DNA of 64,000 bases from Polynucleobacter sp. JS-Mosq-20-D10 (GCF_018687755.1 NZ_CP061305.1:433099-497098), one strand, 5' to 3'; counted from the first letter of the stretch, positions 16,776-25,873 are shown. Notes: a model not told the origin generated them from the letters alone. Numbers and translations: made by a program.

Positions 16776-17221
16776 TGGGCATCAATACAATCACACCCTC
16801 CATTGATCCTGGTGCTGCAAGAATCATTCAAGGCGAAGCTAAAAAAATTCCTCAAACGGCTATAACGCAAGAAGATAAACTTAAACAAGCGGCACAGGGT
16901 TTTGAACGTACCTTGTTGCGTCAAATACTTACCATCGCGCGCAGTAGTAGTTTGCGGGGGAGTGATGAACAAAGTAGTGCCTCCAAATCTTATTTGGAAA
17001 TCATGGACGACCATTTGGCGGACGCATTATCCAAAGGCGCAGGACTCGGCTTTGGCAATAAAATGGCAGAGCAATTAATAGCGCAGGCCAATGCCGGTAA
17101 GCTAATCGGAAATGCTGAAATAGCCGTAAAACCATTAGATTCACCCCGCGCAGTAACTGTTTCGCCTGAAACTTTGCGATCTCTGCAAAGACCCAACGGT
17201 ATGCCGGTGACACCTCAATAA
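16775..17221 (+). CDS. flgJ: Rod-binding protein FlgJ, short form without muramidase domain
   Basis: The 148-residue product matches the N-terminal rod-cap half of FlgJ: QAAQGFERTLLRQILTIARSS near residue 45 and SYLEIMDDHLADALSKGAGLGFGNKMAEQL near 75-105. The glucosaminidase domain found in long FlgJ proteins (about 300 aa) is absent. The gene ends cleanly just before flgK with no remnant of that domain. A separate lytic enzyme would have to open the peptidoglycan for the rod. Its start overlaps the flgI stop. Confidence 0.9.
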   Translation: MGINTITPSIDPGAARIIQGEAKKIPQTAITQEDKLKQAAQGFERTLLRQILTIARSSSLRGSDEQSSASKSYLEIMDDHLADALSKGAGLGFGNKMAEQLIAQANAGKLIGNAEIAVKPLDSPRAVTVSPETLRSLQRPNGMPVTPQ

Positions 17222-17230
17222 GGAATTCAG

Positions 17231-18751
17231 ATGGGCGTCTATTCAATTACCGATTCTGCAATGTCAGCCTTAAATATTGCACAGGCAGGCATTCTCACAA
17301 CTTCGCAAAACGTGGCTGGTGCCTCAGTAGAGGGGTTCTCACGTCGTAACGCAAATGCGACGATGAATGCGCTCGCTCCAAATTCCTTGATGCTCAATGG
17401 AACGAGTTTTGCAGTTGAAGGATTTACTCGCCAATACTCCTCATTACTCAGTTCCCAGTATTTAAACCAGCAAGCTAAGTCAAGTTATTCAGAAACTCTG
17501 GTGCAGTACACCCAAGCAATCGATACCTTGGTGGCAGATGAGTCCACTGGGTTAAATACCGCAATCAGCAATTTTTTTAATGCGATGGGGACCTACGCAG
17601 CAGATCCTAAGAGTAAGCCTCAAGCAGCCGCAATTACTGCCTCAGCAAACGAGGTAGCGCGCCGTATAGCGGGTATGAGTAGTCTCACCTCGCAAATTAG
17701 AAGTGATGCTCAAAAGGGCTTGGAAGATACCCGTCTCCAGATAAATACCTTGCTTCCAGCGCTAGCACAAATTAATCGACAAATTATTCAAGATCGCAGT
17801 AGTAATAATTCCTATCCATCAGCAGATCTGCTGGATGAGCGTGATCGCTTGTTGTCTCAGCTACAAAAATTAGTAGGCGGACAAACCCTCATTAATTCTG
17901 ATGGTACTGCCACTCAGTTAATTGCAGGCATGCCTTTGCTAGATCGTGGGGTAGCTAATAAGCTTGTGATGAATGGCGGTCAAGATATGCAAACCGCAGT
18001 CTATTCTTTAATGAGCGGTTCAAATTCGACCGTGATGAGCATTCAGCATCTAGATGGCGGTCAAGCAGGCGCATTATTTGAATTAGTTAATACTTTTGCC
18101 CCAAAGATTGATCAGCGTTTAGATGCTATTGCACTTGGTCTGGTATCTGCTGCCAATACAGCTGCTCTAACAGCAAATAATATTAACGGACAGACCAATC
18201 CATTTGCCATTTTTGGCTTTCAAGTGGGTCCTGAAAAGTGGCCTAATTTTGATGGTGATATTACTAGCGATATCAATGATGTCGCTGATTCCGTCGGGCA
18301 GATGGTATCAGGCGTGAATTCAGAAGAGAATATGAATCGACTTTATGACTATTTAGGTAGTAGCAATAGTCTGACCTTATCAGGATTTAAGGCCGCCAAC
18401 TTTATTTCTTTGGCGCCAAGCAATACTGCAGAGTATTTTGATGTAATGGGTGATTCCATCATCACATCAGATGCGGCTAATTTTTTGCAAAAACAAAGCT
18501 CAATATTTGTTGGCAGCACTGCTAGTTTAGTCAGTGACGTTGGAGTACAAGTCGCCACTTGGAGAAGTACGCAAAAAGCTGATATTGCTGTCATGAAAAA
18601 TCTGAAAGATCAAAAAGAATCGCTATCAGGGGTTAACTTAGATGAAGAAGCTGCAAACCTATTGAAGTATCAGCAACTGTATGCTGCCTCGACAAAGGTG
18701 TTACAAGCAGGCAATCAAATGTTTAATGCGCTTTTGTCGATCATGAATTGA
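17231..18751 (+). CDS. flgK: Flagellar hook-filament junction protein FlgK
   Basis: FlgK (HAP1) is the first hook-filament junction protein. The 506-residue protein begins with SAMSALNIAQAGILTTSQNVAGASVEGFSRRNA. It has the LLDERDRLLSQLQKLV block near residue 198, and ends with NLDEEAANLLKYQQLYAASTKVLQAGNQMFNALLSIMN, the family-typical tail. It lies 9 bp after flgJ and 9 bp before flgL. Confidence 0.95.
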   Translation: MGVYSITDSAMSALNIAQAGILTTSQNVAGASVEGFSRRNANATMNALAPNSLMLNGTSFAVEGFTRQYSSLLSSQYLNQQAKSSYSETLVQYTQAIDTLVADESTGLNTAISNFFNAMGTYAADPKSKPQAAAITASANEVARRIAGMSSLTSQIRSDAQKGLEDTRLQINTLLPALAQINRQIIQDRSSNNSYPSADLLDERDRLLSQLQKLVGGQTLINSDGTATQLIAGMPLLDRGVANKLVMNGGQDMQTAVYSLMSGSNSTVMSIQHLDGGQAGALFELVNTFAPKIDQRLDAIALGLVSAANTAALTANNINGQTNPFAIFGFQVGPEKWPNFDGDITSDINDVADSVGQMVSGVNSEENMNRLYDYLGSSNSLTLSGFKAANFISLAPSNTAEYFDVMGDSIITSDAANFLQKQSSIFVGSTASLVSDVGVQVATWRSTQKADIAVMKNLKDQKESLSGVNLDEEAANLLKYQQLYAASTKVLQAGNQMFNALLSIMN

Positions 18752-18760
18752 GGATAGATT

Positions 18761-19633
18761 ATGACCATCCGAATTAGCTCAAATCAAGTATTAGACGCTG
18801 GCATCGATTCTATGAATAATAGTTTGATCGATGCTACTGCTTGGCAAAAAAGAATTAGCTCAGGCAAAAACTACAGCAAGGCTTCAGATAATATTTATGC
18901 CGTATCTAGAGGCGTAGAACTGAATTTTGATCTCTCTCGTTTAAAGATGTTTAAGAGCAATCAGAATATGGTGACGAGTTTGCACGACAATGCGCAAACC
19001 CAGATGGATAGTATTTTGAATCAACTCACCACCTTAAAGCAATTGTTCGTGCAGGCACAAAATACGGCTTTAAGCCCTGCCAATTACAATGCATTAAAGA
19101 TTCAAGCTGAGGTAACCCGCGACACTATTTTGAGTCAAATGGTTGCCAAAGATGCTAGTGGCCACACCATATTTCCGAGTACTGTTAATAAAGTCCAAAT
19201 TGAGCCTAATGTTGAGGTTGAATCTGGGATCACTTTTGAGATGGCCTTTGGAGTGGGGGGTTGGGGAGGTTTAGAGCCACGATCTTCCGAGCTTTATAGC
19301 AGTTTAGATAGTTTTGTGAATTATCTGGACGCACGTGCTAATGGTGCCCAAGCCATATCAGAGGAGGCCGCGACAATTTCAGCCAATCTAAACGCTTCAT
19401 TTGATCATTTGATGGCTGCCCAGCAAACCAGCGGCGCAATTTCTAGTCAGGTGGATAAATCAAATAGCGCCATGAATACCTTGGGTACTCAGTTGACAGC
19501 TGCCACCTCGGCAATTTTAGACACCGATATGGCTGAAGCCACGGCGGCTTATACTAGATCCCAAACCCTATTAAACGCTGCTCAGGCAATGTTTGCTAGA
19601 CTGCAGCAAAGCAACTTATTTTCAAAACTTTAA
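18761..19633 (+). CDS. flgL: Flagellar hook-filament junction protein FlgL
   Basis: FlgL (HAP3) joins FlgK to the flagellin filament. The 290-residue product has a flagellin-like N-domain (LIDATAWQKRISSGKNYSKASDNI) and a C-domain with DTDMAEATAAYTRSQTLLNAAQAMFARLQQSNLFSKL. It is slightly shorter than E. coli FlgL (317 aa), the loss falling in the middle domain. Its position and motifs exclude flagellin itself. Confidence 0.93.
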   Translation: MTIRISSNQVLDAGIDSMNNSLIDATAWQKRISSGKNYSKASDNIYAVSRGVELNFDLSRLKMFKSNQNMVTSLHDNAQTQMDSILNQLTTLKQLFVQAQNTALSPANYNALKIQAEVTRDTILSQMVAKDASGHTIFPSTVNKVQIEPNVEVESGITFEMAFGVGGWGGLEPRSSELYSSLDSFVNYLDARANGAQAISEEAATISANLNASFDHLMAAQQTSGAISSQVDKSNSAMNTLGTQLTAATSAILDTDMAEATAAYTRSQTLLNAAQAMFARLQQSNLFSKL

Positions 19634-19650
19634 ATTGAGTAAATAGAAGT

Positions 19651-20511
19651 ATGAACATTCCATTAGGATGGATTATTGCGATGGGTTGTGCCCTTGGGGG
19701 CTATGCCCTGCATGGCGGACACCTCATGGTGTTATGGCAGCCAACCGAGGTTTTGACGATTGTTGGCGCAGCTGTCGGTACGATGATTGCTTCAAATACC
19801 ATCATCAATCTGAAGAAAACCCTAGGAGCCCTAGGTGGCGCTTTCAAAGGCGCTGGCGATCAAAAGAAAAAACACTTAGATCTACTGTGTCTGATGTTCG
19901 AGATTTTGCAGAAAGTGAAACGTGATGGCTTGATGTCCTTAGAGGGTGATATTGAGGAGCCAGAATCAAGCCCACTCTTCGAAGCCTACCCAGACATTTT
20001 AAAAGATCACCATTTAGTTGATTTCATTACCGACTATTTACGGATGATGCTTGGCGGCTCATTAGATCTAGTTCAAATTGAAAGCTTGATGGAGCAAGAG
20101 CTAGATGTCCATCATCAAGAGAGTCATATACCTGTCGCATCAGTAACAATGGTGGGTGATGGTTTACCGGCATTTGGTATTGTGGCGGCGGTGATGGGTG
20201 TGGTCCACACCATGGGCTCTATTGGTTTACCGCCGGCAGAGTTGGGTAAGCTCATTGGTGCTGCGCTAGTAGGTACCTTCTTGGGTATTTTGTTAGCCTA
20301 CGCTTTTGTGCAACCAGTCGCCAAAGTTCTAGAGCAGCAAGCTGAATCTGAAACGAGAGCCTTTATGGCAATCAAAGCAATTTTGCTTGCAAGTCTCAAT
20401 AATTTTCCCCCTGCAGCAGCTGTAGAATTTGGACGTAAAGTGCTCTTTACTTATCAACGTCCAACATTTACTGAGCTGGATGAAGGTACTAAAGCTGCTA
20501 AAGGGAAGTAA
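19651..20511 (+). CDS. motA: Flagellar stator protein MotA
   Basis: MotA forms the pentameric ring of the stator ion channel. The product (286 aa) has four transmembrane segments, two near the N-terminus and two around residues 170-225. It carries the conserved MVGDGLPAFGIVAAVMGVVHTMG and the cytoplasmic loop that contacts FliG. The family typing (MotA/PomA) and its place just after flgL support a proton-type stator, though the ion cannot be proved here. motB follows after 5 bp. Confidence 0.94.
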   Translation: MNIPLGWIIAMGCALGGYALHGGHLMVLWQPTEVLTIVGAAVGTMIASNTIINLKKTLGALGGAFKGAGDQKKKHLDLLCLMFEILQKVKRDGLMSLEGDIEEPESSPLFEAYPDILKDHHLVDFITDYLRMMLGGSLDLVQIESLMEQELDVHHQESHIPVASVTMVGDGLPAFGIVAAVMGVVHTMGSIGLPPAELGKLIGAALVGTFLGILLAYAFVQPVAKVLEQQAESETRAFMAIKAILLASLNNFPPAAAVEFGRKVLFTYQRPTFTELDEGTKAAKGK

Positions 20512-20516
20512 GCACT

Positions 20517-21545
20517 ATGGCTAAGTCCGACGCGCCAATCATTGTCGTTAAGCGCGTTAAAAAAGGTGGTCATGGTCATCACGGTGGCGCCTGGAAAATT
20601 GCCTACGCCGATTTCGTGACGGCGATGATGGCCTTCTTCTTGTTGATGTGGGTTTTAGGATCCACCACAGCTGGTGACTTGGCTGGTATCTCCTCCTACT
20701 TTCAAAATCCGATGCGCGTTTCTATGAGTGGCGGCCAGGGGTCCGGTGAGACTACTCGGATTATCAAAGGTGGTGGTGACAATATTTCTAAGGTAGCTGG
20801 AGTAGAGGCCAAGGCTGACGCCGATACTGAGCAACGCCGTATCAGCGACTCATCAGTTACTGATGTTGAAAATGCCCGTAAAGACAGAACAAAAAATGAA
20901 GCAGTCAAATCAGATATTGAGAAAAGTGTTGAGGCTGATGCCGAGTTAAAAAATATCAAAGGCCAACTCTTTATGGACATCACCTCAGAGGGTCTGCGCA
21001 TTCAGGTGGTTGATGAAAAAGGTAAGCCACTCTTTAATAGTGGTGGCGTTGTACCTAGCGTGTCAGCAAGGCGTTTACTGCGGGTCATTGGAAAGTCATT
21101 AAACGACAATTCTGGCAAGATTCGAATTGAGGGTCATACGGACGCTGCAAAATTTTCTAATGGTGAAGCGGGTTATACCAACTGGGAGCTTTCTAGTGAG
21201 CGTGCGAATGTGGCTCGCCGAGAAATGATTGCTGGAGGTTTAGCGCCTTCTAATGTTGCCCAAGTCATCGGTTTCGCAGATACGATTCCTTTAAATCCGG
21301 CTGATTTGAGTGATCCCTTAAATCGACGTATCTCAATTACGCTTTTAAATAGAAAGCCTAAGAAAGAGGAAAAGCCGGTGCAAAGACCGATTGAGAGGCA
21401 GAAAGAGGAGTTGCCAAAAGGGGCGCAAGAAATCCCGACCAATTTAAGAGCGCCCGCCCAATTTTTGTCCAAGGATTTGCCAATAGCACCAGCAATGGAT
21501 ACCTCTAAAGTAGATAAACCAACTACAGGCAAGCCTGCGAGGTAA
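20517..21545 (+). CDS. motB: Flagellar stator protein MotB
   Basis: MotB anchors the stator to peptidoglycan and carries the ion-binding aspartate. The N-terminus is basic and His/Gly-rich. The single transmembrane helix contains YADFVTAMMAFFLLMWVLGS with the essential Asp near residue 33. An OmpA-like peptidoglycan-binding domain lies around residues 165-280 (IEGHTDAA, ELSSERANVARR, NRRISITLLN). A Pro/Lys-rich tail of about 60 residues follows. The 342-residue length is normal. Confidence 0.95.
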   Translation: MAKSDAPIIVVKRVKKGGHGHHGGAWKIAYADFVTAMMAFFLLMWVLGSTTAGDLAGISSYFQNPMRVSMSGGQGSGETTRIIKGGGDNISKVAGVEAKADADTEQRRISDSSVTDVENARKDRTKNEAVKSDIEKSVEADAELKNIKGQLFMDITSEGLRIQVVDEKGKPLFNSGGVVPSVSARRLLRVIGKSLNDNSGKIRIEGHTDAAKFSNGEAGYTNWELSSERANVARREMIAGGLAPSNVAQVIGFADTIPLNPADLSDPLNRRISITLLNRKPKKEEKPVQRPIERQKEELPKGAQEIPTNLRAPAQFLSKDLPIAPAMDTSKVDKPTTGKPAR

Positions 21546-21549
21546 GGCC

Positions 21550-22344
21550 TTGTCACCGCTCTTTAGAATCTTTCTTGCCTTGATGCTGTTTGTGCCCTTA
21601 GTGAGCACGGCTTCAGACATTAAAGTTCAAGACAATGGTGCGCAAAAAAAGAGTAGCTCTGAAGCCAAAAGTTCTACTGAGCCTTTTGTAGGTCCTGCGA
21701 CTGAAGCAAAAAAACTCTACAAACGCTATAAACGCAGCTTTGATAAAACTATCGTTGCGATTGCTTGTGTTAAGAACCCTAAATGTATTGAGCCCGAGGA
21801 TGAGGTGCTGCGTTACAGTAAGGAGGCTGTGGGGATCTTAGAAAAACTCGATACCCTAGCAGCAGATGGGGATGTGCAGGCTAATTATTATCGGGGCTTA
21901 ATTGCCTATGAGCGCATGCAGTACTACGATCGTCAAGCGGAGATTGTGACGCATCCTGATTTCATCCTCACCAATACCGTTTTTCGTCGTTATGCTAAAA
22001 AACAATATTTATTGGCAGAAAAGTACTTTTCTGTACCTGCTAAAATTCAGAATCCAAGTGCATGCGAATATTTGGGCAATCTGTATCTAACAAATATTGT
22101 TGGCTACCCGCAACAAGAAAAGGCAGCCATGTATTTCTATAATGCTGCTAATGCCTATATTGAGCAGGGCAACCAAATTGCTGGAGCGAGGATGTACAAC
22201 GCAATGAAGGATAATCTGAATCCTGCAGATCCTAGAATTATTAAGGTGTATGCAAAGTTGCATAATAAGGAACCTATCGCGACTTGGCGAAAGTTACCAG
22301 GTGATTTAGTGCAAAGTGCGCCAAAGAAGGCTGAGCAACATTGA
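21550..22344 (+). CDS. Exported Sel1/TPR-like protein of unknown function
   Basis: The 264-residue product has a signal peptide (PLFRIFLALMLFVPLVSTAS), so it is probably periplasmic. The mature part is helical, with patterns like ALYFYNAANAYIEQGNQIAGARMY that resemble Sel1/TPR repeats but are diverged. Two cysteines (in AIACVKNPKC) may form a disulfide. The start is TTG: the next ATG (residue 12) would cut into the signal peptide. It begins 4 bp after motB, so it is in the motility operon; a role supporting the stator or envelope is inference. Confidence 0.6.
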   Translation: MSPLFRIFLALMLFVPLVSTASDIKVQDNGAQKKSSSEAKSSTEPFVGPATEAKKLYKRYKRSFDKTIVAIACVKNPKCIEPEDEVLRYSKEAVGILEKLDTLAADGDVQANYYRGLIAYERMQYYDRQAEIVTHPDFILTNTVFRRYAKKQYLLAEKYFSVPAKIQNPSACEYLGNLYLTNIVGYPQQEKAAMYFYNAANAYIEQGNQIAGARMYNAMKDNLNPADPRIIKVYAKLHNKEPIATWRKLPGDLVQSAPKKAEQH

Positions 22345-22371
22345 TACGCTATTGATCGGAAAGTGACAGTT

Positions 22372-22758
22372 ATGAATGAAAAGCTTGAATCCTTAATACA
22401 GTTGGCTAAAAAGCTCCTGCTTTGGCTCATTCTGCCCTTAGTTATTCTGATTTCTGGCTTTGTCTTAGGTGAGCAATTTGAGGTTGGTCGATTAGCGGCA
22501 ATCGCTAGCTGTGAAGGCAGCGTGAACAATAGTGCCTGTATTCGCTCCAAGGGCTACTTAGCTAGTGCTCCCTACTATCCAGATCTGGCGCGCCGTTATT
22601 TTGGAGGCTTTGCCAGAATGATTGGTGGGGATCTAGGTGCAAGTTATTATGTCGAGCCTGCCTTGCCAGTGAACTTGCCTAAGGCTAGCGATACCCCGCC
22701 AGATGAAGATGCTGAAGAGCCTGAAGAGAAGAAGCCAGCGCCGCCAAATAAAAAGTAA
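22372..22758 (+). CDS. Membrane-anchored small protein of unknown function
   Basis: The product is about 128 aa. One N-terminal transmembrane helix (residues about 14-34, LLLWLILPLVILISGFVLG) is followed by a periplasmic region with a Cys pair (SCEGSVNNSAC) and a Pro/Glu/Lys-rich tail. I prefer the ATG at 22372 because GGAAAG lies 8 bp upstream; a GTG at 22363 is also open. I recognise no family. It sits in the motB-flhB interval on the same strand. Confidence 0.55.
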   Translation: MNEKLESLIQLAKKLLLWLILPLVILISGFVLGEQFEVGRLAAIASCEGSVNNSACIRSKGYLASAPYYPDLARRYFGGFARMIGGDLGASYYVEPALPVNLPKASDTPPDEDAEEPEEKKPAPPNKK

Positions 22759-22795
22759 GTATCAGCCGTAACTAAGGTACTTATTTGAGCTAGTC

Positions 22796-23389
22796 ATGCC
22801 TCAGCTAAATTGGTGCACTCTCTTACGCATGCCAATATTAGTGGCTCTTACTGGCATCTTGTTGGGCTGCTCAGATTACCAGCAGGCAAGGTCTGCTTAT
22901 GCTGCCGGTGATTACACCAAGGCCTATCAATTATTTCAGGGGCTCGCAGAATCTGGAGATACCAAGGCTCAGTACGATTTGTCTTTGATGTATATCCAAG
23001 GAATTGGTACTAAACAAAATATTGAGCAGGGCTTAGTTTGGTTAAATCGTGCCGCCGAGAAGGGCAATATTGAGGCCATGCTGGAATTAGGGGTCCTGTA
23101 TCAAAAGATCGACGCCATGGAGAATGCTCCACAATTAGCCCTCTATTGGTTTGAAAAAGCGGCGATGGCTGGTAGCGCAGTGGGGCAATATAACTTAGCC
23201 CATATCTATCTGGATGGCGGCCAAATAGCGGTAGATTTACCAAAAGCGTATATCTGGATGTCTTTATCTGATGCCACTGGTAATCCTGTAGCTGGCTCAG
23301 AGGTGGCAAAGATTAAGGCATCTTTAAGCCCACAAGAGCTCACTGTTGCTCAAGAAAAAATCACTGCCCTCAAAAAGACTTTGCCTTAG
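22796..23389 (+). CDS. Sel1-repeat lipoprotein
   Basis: The precursor (197 aa) has a lipoprotein signal with lipobox LLGC (C25). Three to four Sel1-like repeats follow: AKAQYDLSLMYIQGIGT..., AMLELGVLYQ..., GQYNLAHIYLDGGQ.... Such repeats mediate protein-protein contacts. It is an envelope lipoprotein of unknown partner. It is third of three small envelope genes between motB and flhB, which makes a motility-linked role plausible. Confidence 0.75.
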   Translation: MPQLNWCTLLRMPILVALTGILLGCSDYQQARSAYAAGDYTKAYQLFQGLAESGDTKAQYDLSLMYIQGIGTKQNIEQGLVWLNRAAEKGNIEAMLELGVLYQKIDAMENAPQLALYWFEKAAMAGSAVGQYNLAHIYLDGGQIAVDLPKAYIWMSLSDATGNPVAGSEVAKIKASLSPQELTVAQEKITALKKTLP

Positions 23390-23500
23390 CAAAACCCCGA
23401 CTTTAATCCTAGCCCCATATTGATCCTCAGTAATTCAGGAATAATGGACTTGCAGGGTGTAAGCTTGAGCCATATTTTGAATCATGGTTAGGGGTAAAGA

Positions 23501-24631
23501 TTGGCAGATGGAGGAGATAACTCCCAAGAACGGGAACTGGAGCCGACGGAGCGGCGCATCCTACGAGCCCGTGAACAGGGGCAACTGCCTCAATCTCGTG
23601 ATTTAGCTACCTTTGCCGCCCTGGTTGTTGTCATTATTTTTTTAGTAGCAGTTGGCCCTCTTCTGGTCCAGCAGATGGTATTAATGACCCAAGCGATCTT
23701 CCAGTTCTCGGAGCCAGCCAAGCTGATGGATCATATGCAAGAGTGGGTAGGGGGTTCACTTCTAGTGGTAGTGCTCATTTTGGCTCTGATCTTTATACCG
23801 CTGTGGATTATCGGCGTCTTGGCTCCCTTGTCCTTAGTCAACTTTAAAGCCTATTTTGCCCCCCAATTTAATATGGGCAGGCTCGACATTGGTGCGGGCT
23901 TGGGGCGGATGTTTTCCCTCAACGCCTTAAGTGAGTTATTAAAGAACTTAATTAAAACTACCCTCATGCTAGGGGTGGGTATTTCCTATTTATTTGGCCT
24001 GTTTGCCTACATTCGAAGCATTGTTAATCAAGGTTTTGATGCAGCCCTCGTGCAAACTTCTAGTTTTATCTTAGATGGTTTTATGCTGCTGCTGCTGCCA
24101 TTGTTATTGATCGCCGTTGGGGACTCCTGGCTGCAGTGGTTTAACTTTCGCAAGCAAATTCGGATGAGTCCTGAAGAAATGAAGCAGGAGGGCAAAGAAT
24201 CCGAGGGCTCACCAGAGATCAAGCAGCGCCTGCGGCAATTACAGCGTCAAATGTCCTCATCTCGGATGATGGCAGCTATCGAGCGGGCAGATGTGGTGCT
24301 AGCCAACCCAGAGCACTATTCTGTAGCACTGCGCTATGACATGGAAAAGATGTCGGCACCAATTGTGGTGGCTAAAGGGGCGGACCAGGTTGCGCTTCGC
24401 ATCCAAGAGGCAGCCAAAGATTTTGATGTACCGATAGCGCGAATTCCACCATTGGCACGCTACTTATATAGCCAGCTGGAGATTGGTGAGTCCATTCCAT
24501 TACCTCTATTTGAGGCAATCGCCCAAATCCTAGCGTGGGCTTATGATACAAAAACATCGGAAACGCCAGGAGAGGTGCCTCAGGTGGACTTTGTTCCTAC
24601 TCAGATTAAGCCAGGCAAGCCTTTGCTTTAA
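23501..24631 (+). CDS. flhB: Flagellar export switch protein FlhB with NPEH cleavage motif
   Basis: FlhB is the export-gate protein whose autocleavage switches substrate class from hook to filament. The 376-residue product has the basic N-terminus EPTERRILRAREQGQLPQSRDL, four transmembrane helices (residues about 35-205) and a cytoplasmic C-domain. The cleavage loop reads N269-P270-E271-H272, where E. coli and most homologues have NPTH. The rest of the motif (HYSVALRYD, APIVVAKG) is normal. The start is TTG at 23501; no closer ATG keeps the N-terminus. Confidence 0.94.
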   Translation: MADGGDNSQERELEPTERRILRAREQGQLPQSRDLATFAALVVVIIFLVAVGPLLVQQMVLMTQAIFQFSEPAKLMDHMQEWVGGSLLVVVLILALIFIPLWIIGVLAPLSLVNFKAYFAPQFNMGRLDIGAGLGRMFSLNALSELLKNLIKTTLMLGVGISYLFGLFAYIRSIVNQGFDAALVQTSSFILDGFMLLLLPLLLIAVGDSWLQWFNFRKQIRMSPEEMKQEGKESEGSPEIKQRLRQLQRQMSSSRMMAAIERADVVLANPEHYSVALRYDMEKMSAPIVVAKGADQVALRIQEAAKDFDVPIARIPPLARYLYSQLEIGESIPLPLFEAIAQILAWAYDTKTSETPGEVPQVDFVPTQIKPGKPLL

Positions 24632-24644
24632 TCGGTCTCAGACC

Positions 24645-25199
24645 TTAGTTCATGACACTTTTGGCAAAGGTACTACCGACATCTTCAGGGAAAAAGTACA
24701 CCAGCATTAGTTCATTGCGGTTATTGAGACTTCTCCCAATCTGAAAGGCAACCTGCCCACCACCAAAAACATAGGTTTTGGTTTTGCGAACCCCAGAAGC
24801 AAACGCACTTTCTTGCCCATCGGAAGGTTTGTAATCTAAGCCATATTTGATCGCAAAGCGCTCAATAATGGCATCTGCCACTTCTTGTTTATAGTAGCCC
24901 AGCTCTTTTTTCATGAGCACCATACGGCCGGCTTCGTTATAAATCAGCCATAGATCTTCGTCTTTTTCCCCATTTTTGACCTTACAGCTATAAGTGAGGT
25001 CATATTGGGTGCACTTAAACTTCTCAATTGCCTCAGGTCCAGTCGTATTAAACGGAATCCCTGCGTACTCCTCCATGGGTAGCTTGACCGTTGCAGTATC
25101 TGGCAGCCAAACTTCGGCCTTGGGGGCAGGGTCATTATTGCCGCAGGCAAAGAGGGTAGCGCATAGCGCAAGAGCGGAAAAAGTCAGAGTCCTAGTCAC
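24645..25199 (-). CDS. Lipoprotein of unknown function
   Basis: The 184-residue precursor has a signal peptide with lipobox LFAC (C19) followed by GNNDPAPK. The mature domain has YDLTYSCKVKNGEKDEDLWLIYNEAGRM and a late VYFFPEDVGSTFAKSVMN. I do not recognise a named family. It is convergent with flhB, 13 bp away, and is probably not part of the flagellar operon. Confidence 0.65.
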   Translation of the reverse strand: MTRTLTFSALALCATLFACGNNDPAPKAEVWLPDTATVKLPMEEYAGIPFNTTGPEAIEKFKCTQYDLTYSCKVKNGEKDEDLWLIYNEAGRMVLMKKELGYYKQEVADAIIERFAIKYGLDYKPSDGQESAFASGVRKTKTYVFGGGQVAFQIGRSLNNRNELMLVYFFPEDVGSTFAKSVMN

Positions 25200-25222
25200 A
25201 GTTATTTCACAATCTTAGGCAG

Positions 25223-25630
25223 TTATTCAGGTTGGCTCATTGGCAGTTGGCTATTCTCAGAAAGCGGGCTATTCAGGGTATTAATAGATCCCGGCATTAA
25301 GGAATGGCATAACTGACTACATTTGTCCGTCATTAAAAGATACTTTACTCTAGAATCCGTGCTCGATTTTAGGTTTTGCAGATAGTCAGAGCTAACTAAA
25401 GCATCAACAAACTTTTTTACCGTCAAGTGACTACAGGAAAAGTAGCTATAAAGCTCCTTCAATGAAAGGTTATCTCCTTTTTTTTGCTTATCTAGAACGA
25501 TCAACACAATCCTTAAGGGAACGCTCGAATATTGAGCTTGGGACCTTATTTCTGGAAAAAGCTGCCAGATAGCCTGAGCAGGTAGCAAATAATTGCTTGG
25601 GAAGTCATATTGCATAGATTCAGAGAACAT
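25223..25630 (-). CDS. Small winged-helix (MarR-like) regulator, tentative
   Basis: The 135-residue protein has a core RIVLIVLDKQKKGDNLSLKELYSYFSCSHLTVKKFVDALVSSDYLQ. This reads as helix-turn-helix with the recognition helix SHLTVKKFVDALV, followed by a wing (SSTDSRVKYLLMTDKCSQL). That is MarR/winged-helix layout. The Ser/Pro-rich tail is probably disordered. It could regulate the divergent 738-aa repeat protein gene, which shares its upstream region; that is inference. Confidence 0.55.
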   Translation of the reverse strand: MFSESMQYDFPSNYLLPAQAIWQLFPEIRSQAQYSSVPLRIVLIVLDKQKKGDNLSLKELYSYFSCSHLTVKKFVDALVSSDYLQNLKSSTDSRVKYLLMTDKCSQLCHSLMPGSINTLNSPLSENSQLPMSQPE

Positions 25631-25713
25631 GGGTCAAAACGAGATTATATATCTAATTTATAGATATAAATATTGAATAAGAGAAGCCTTTAGATCTTAA
25701 AAGCAAAGAAAGC

Positions 25714-25741
25714 TAAACAAACTAGCCAAAATAGCCGAAAT
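25714..25741 (+). promoter_or_regulatory. Candidate sigma-28 promoter, TAAA-N16-GCCGAAAT
   Basis: TAAA at 25714-25717 and GCCGAAAT at 25734-25741 resemble the FliA consensus, with the same N16 spacing as three other sites here. It lies 217 bp upstream of the 738-aa repeat gene, giving a long leader. Confidence 0.4.
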
Positions 25742-25860
25742 AAGGTTATGAGCCTAATTTATGGGGCAAATAAGCATTAACGAATCCTGCGGACAGCATT
25801 GTGCAATTTAAAGGGGTGAATTTAAAGCCCTGATGAGCTGGGTTGCTAATGAAAGATAGT

Positions 25861-25873
25861 ACATATTATATAT
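25861..25873 (+). promoter_or_regulatory. Shared AT element upstream of repeat gene 1
   Basis: ACATATTATATAT occurs here, 85 bp before the 738-aa gene, and again at 29018-29030, 91 bp before the 711-aa gene. The similar distance suggests a common regulatory site or a duplicated upstream region. Confidence 0.35.

Noticed and set aside
18761..19633. Flagellin (fliC)
   Set aside because: The flagellin-like ends are those of FlgL: short length, position after flgK and the LNAAQAMFARLQQSNLFSKL tail.
22155..22550. 131-aa reverse frame in the motB-flhB interval
   Set aside because: It overlaps two plausible plus-strand genes that have signal or membrane features and better starts.
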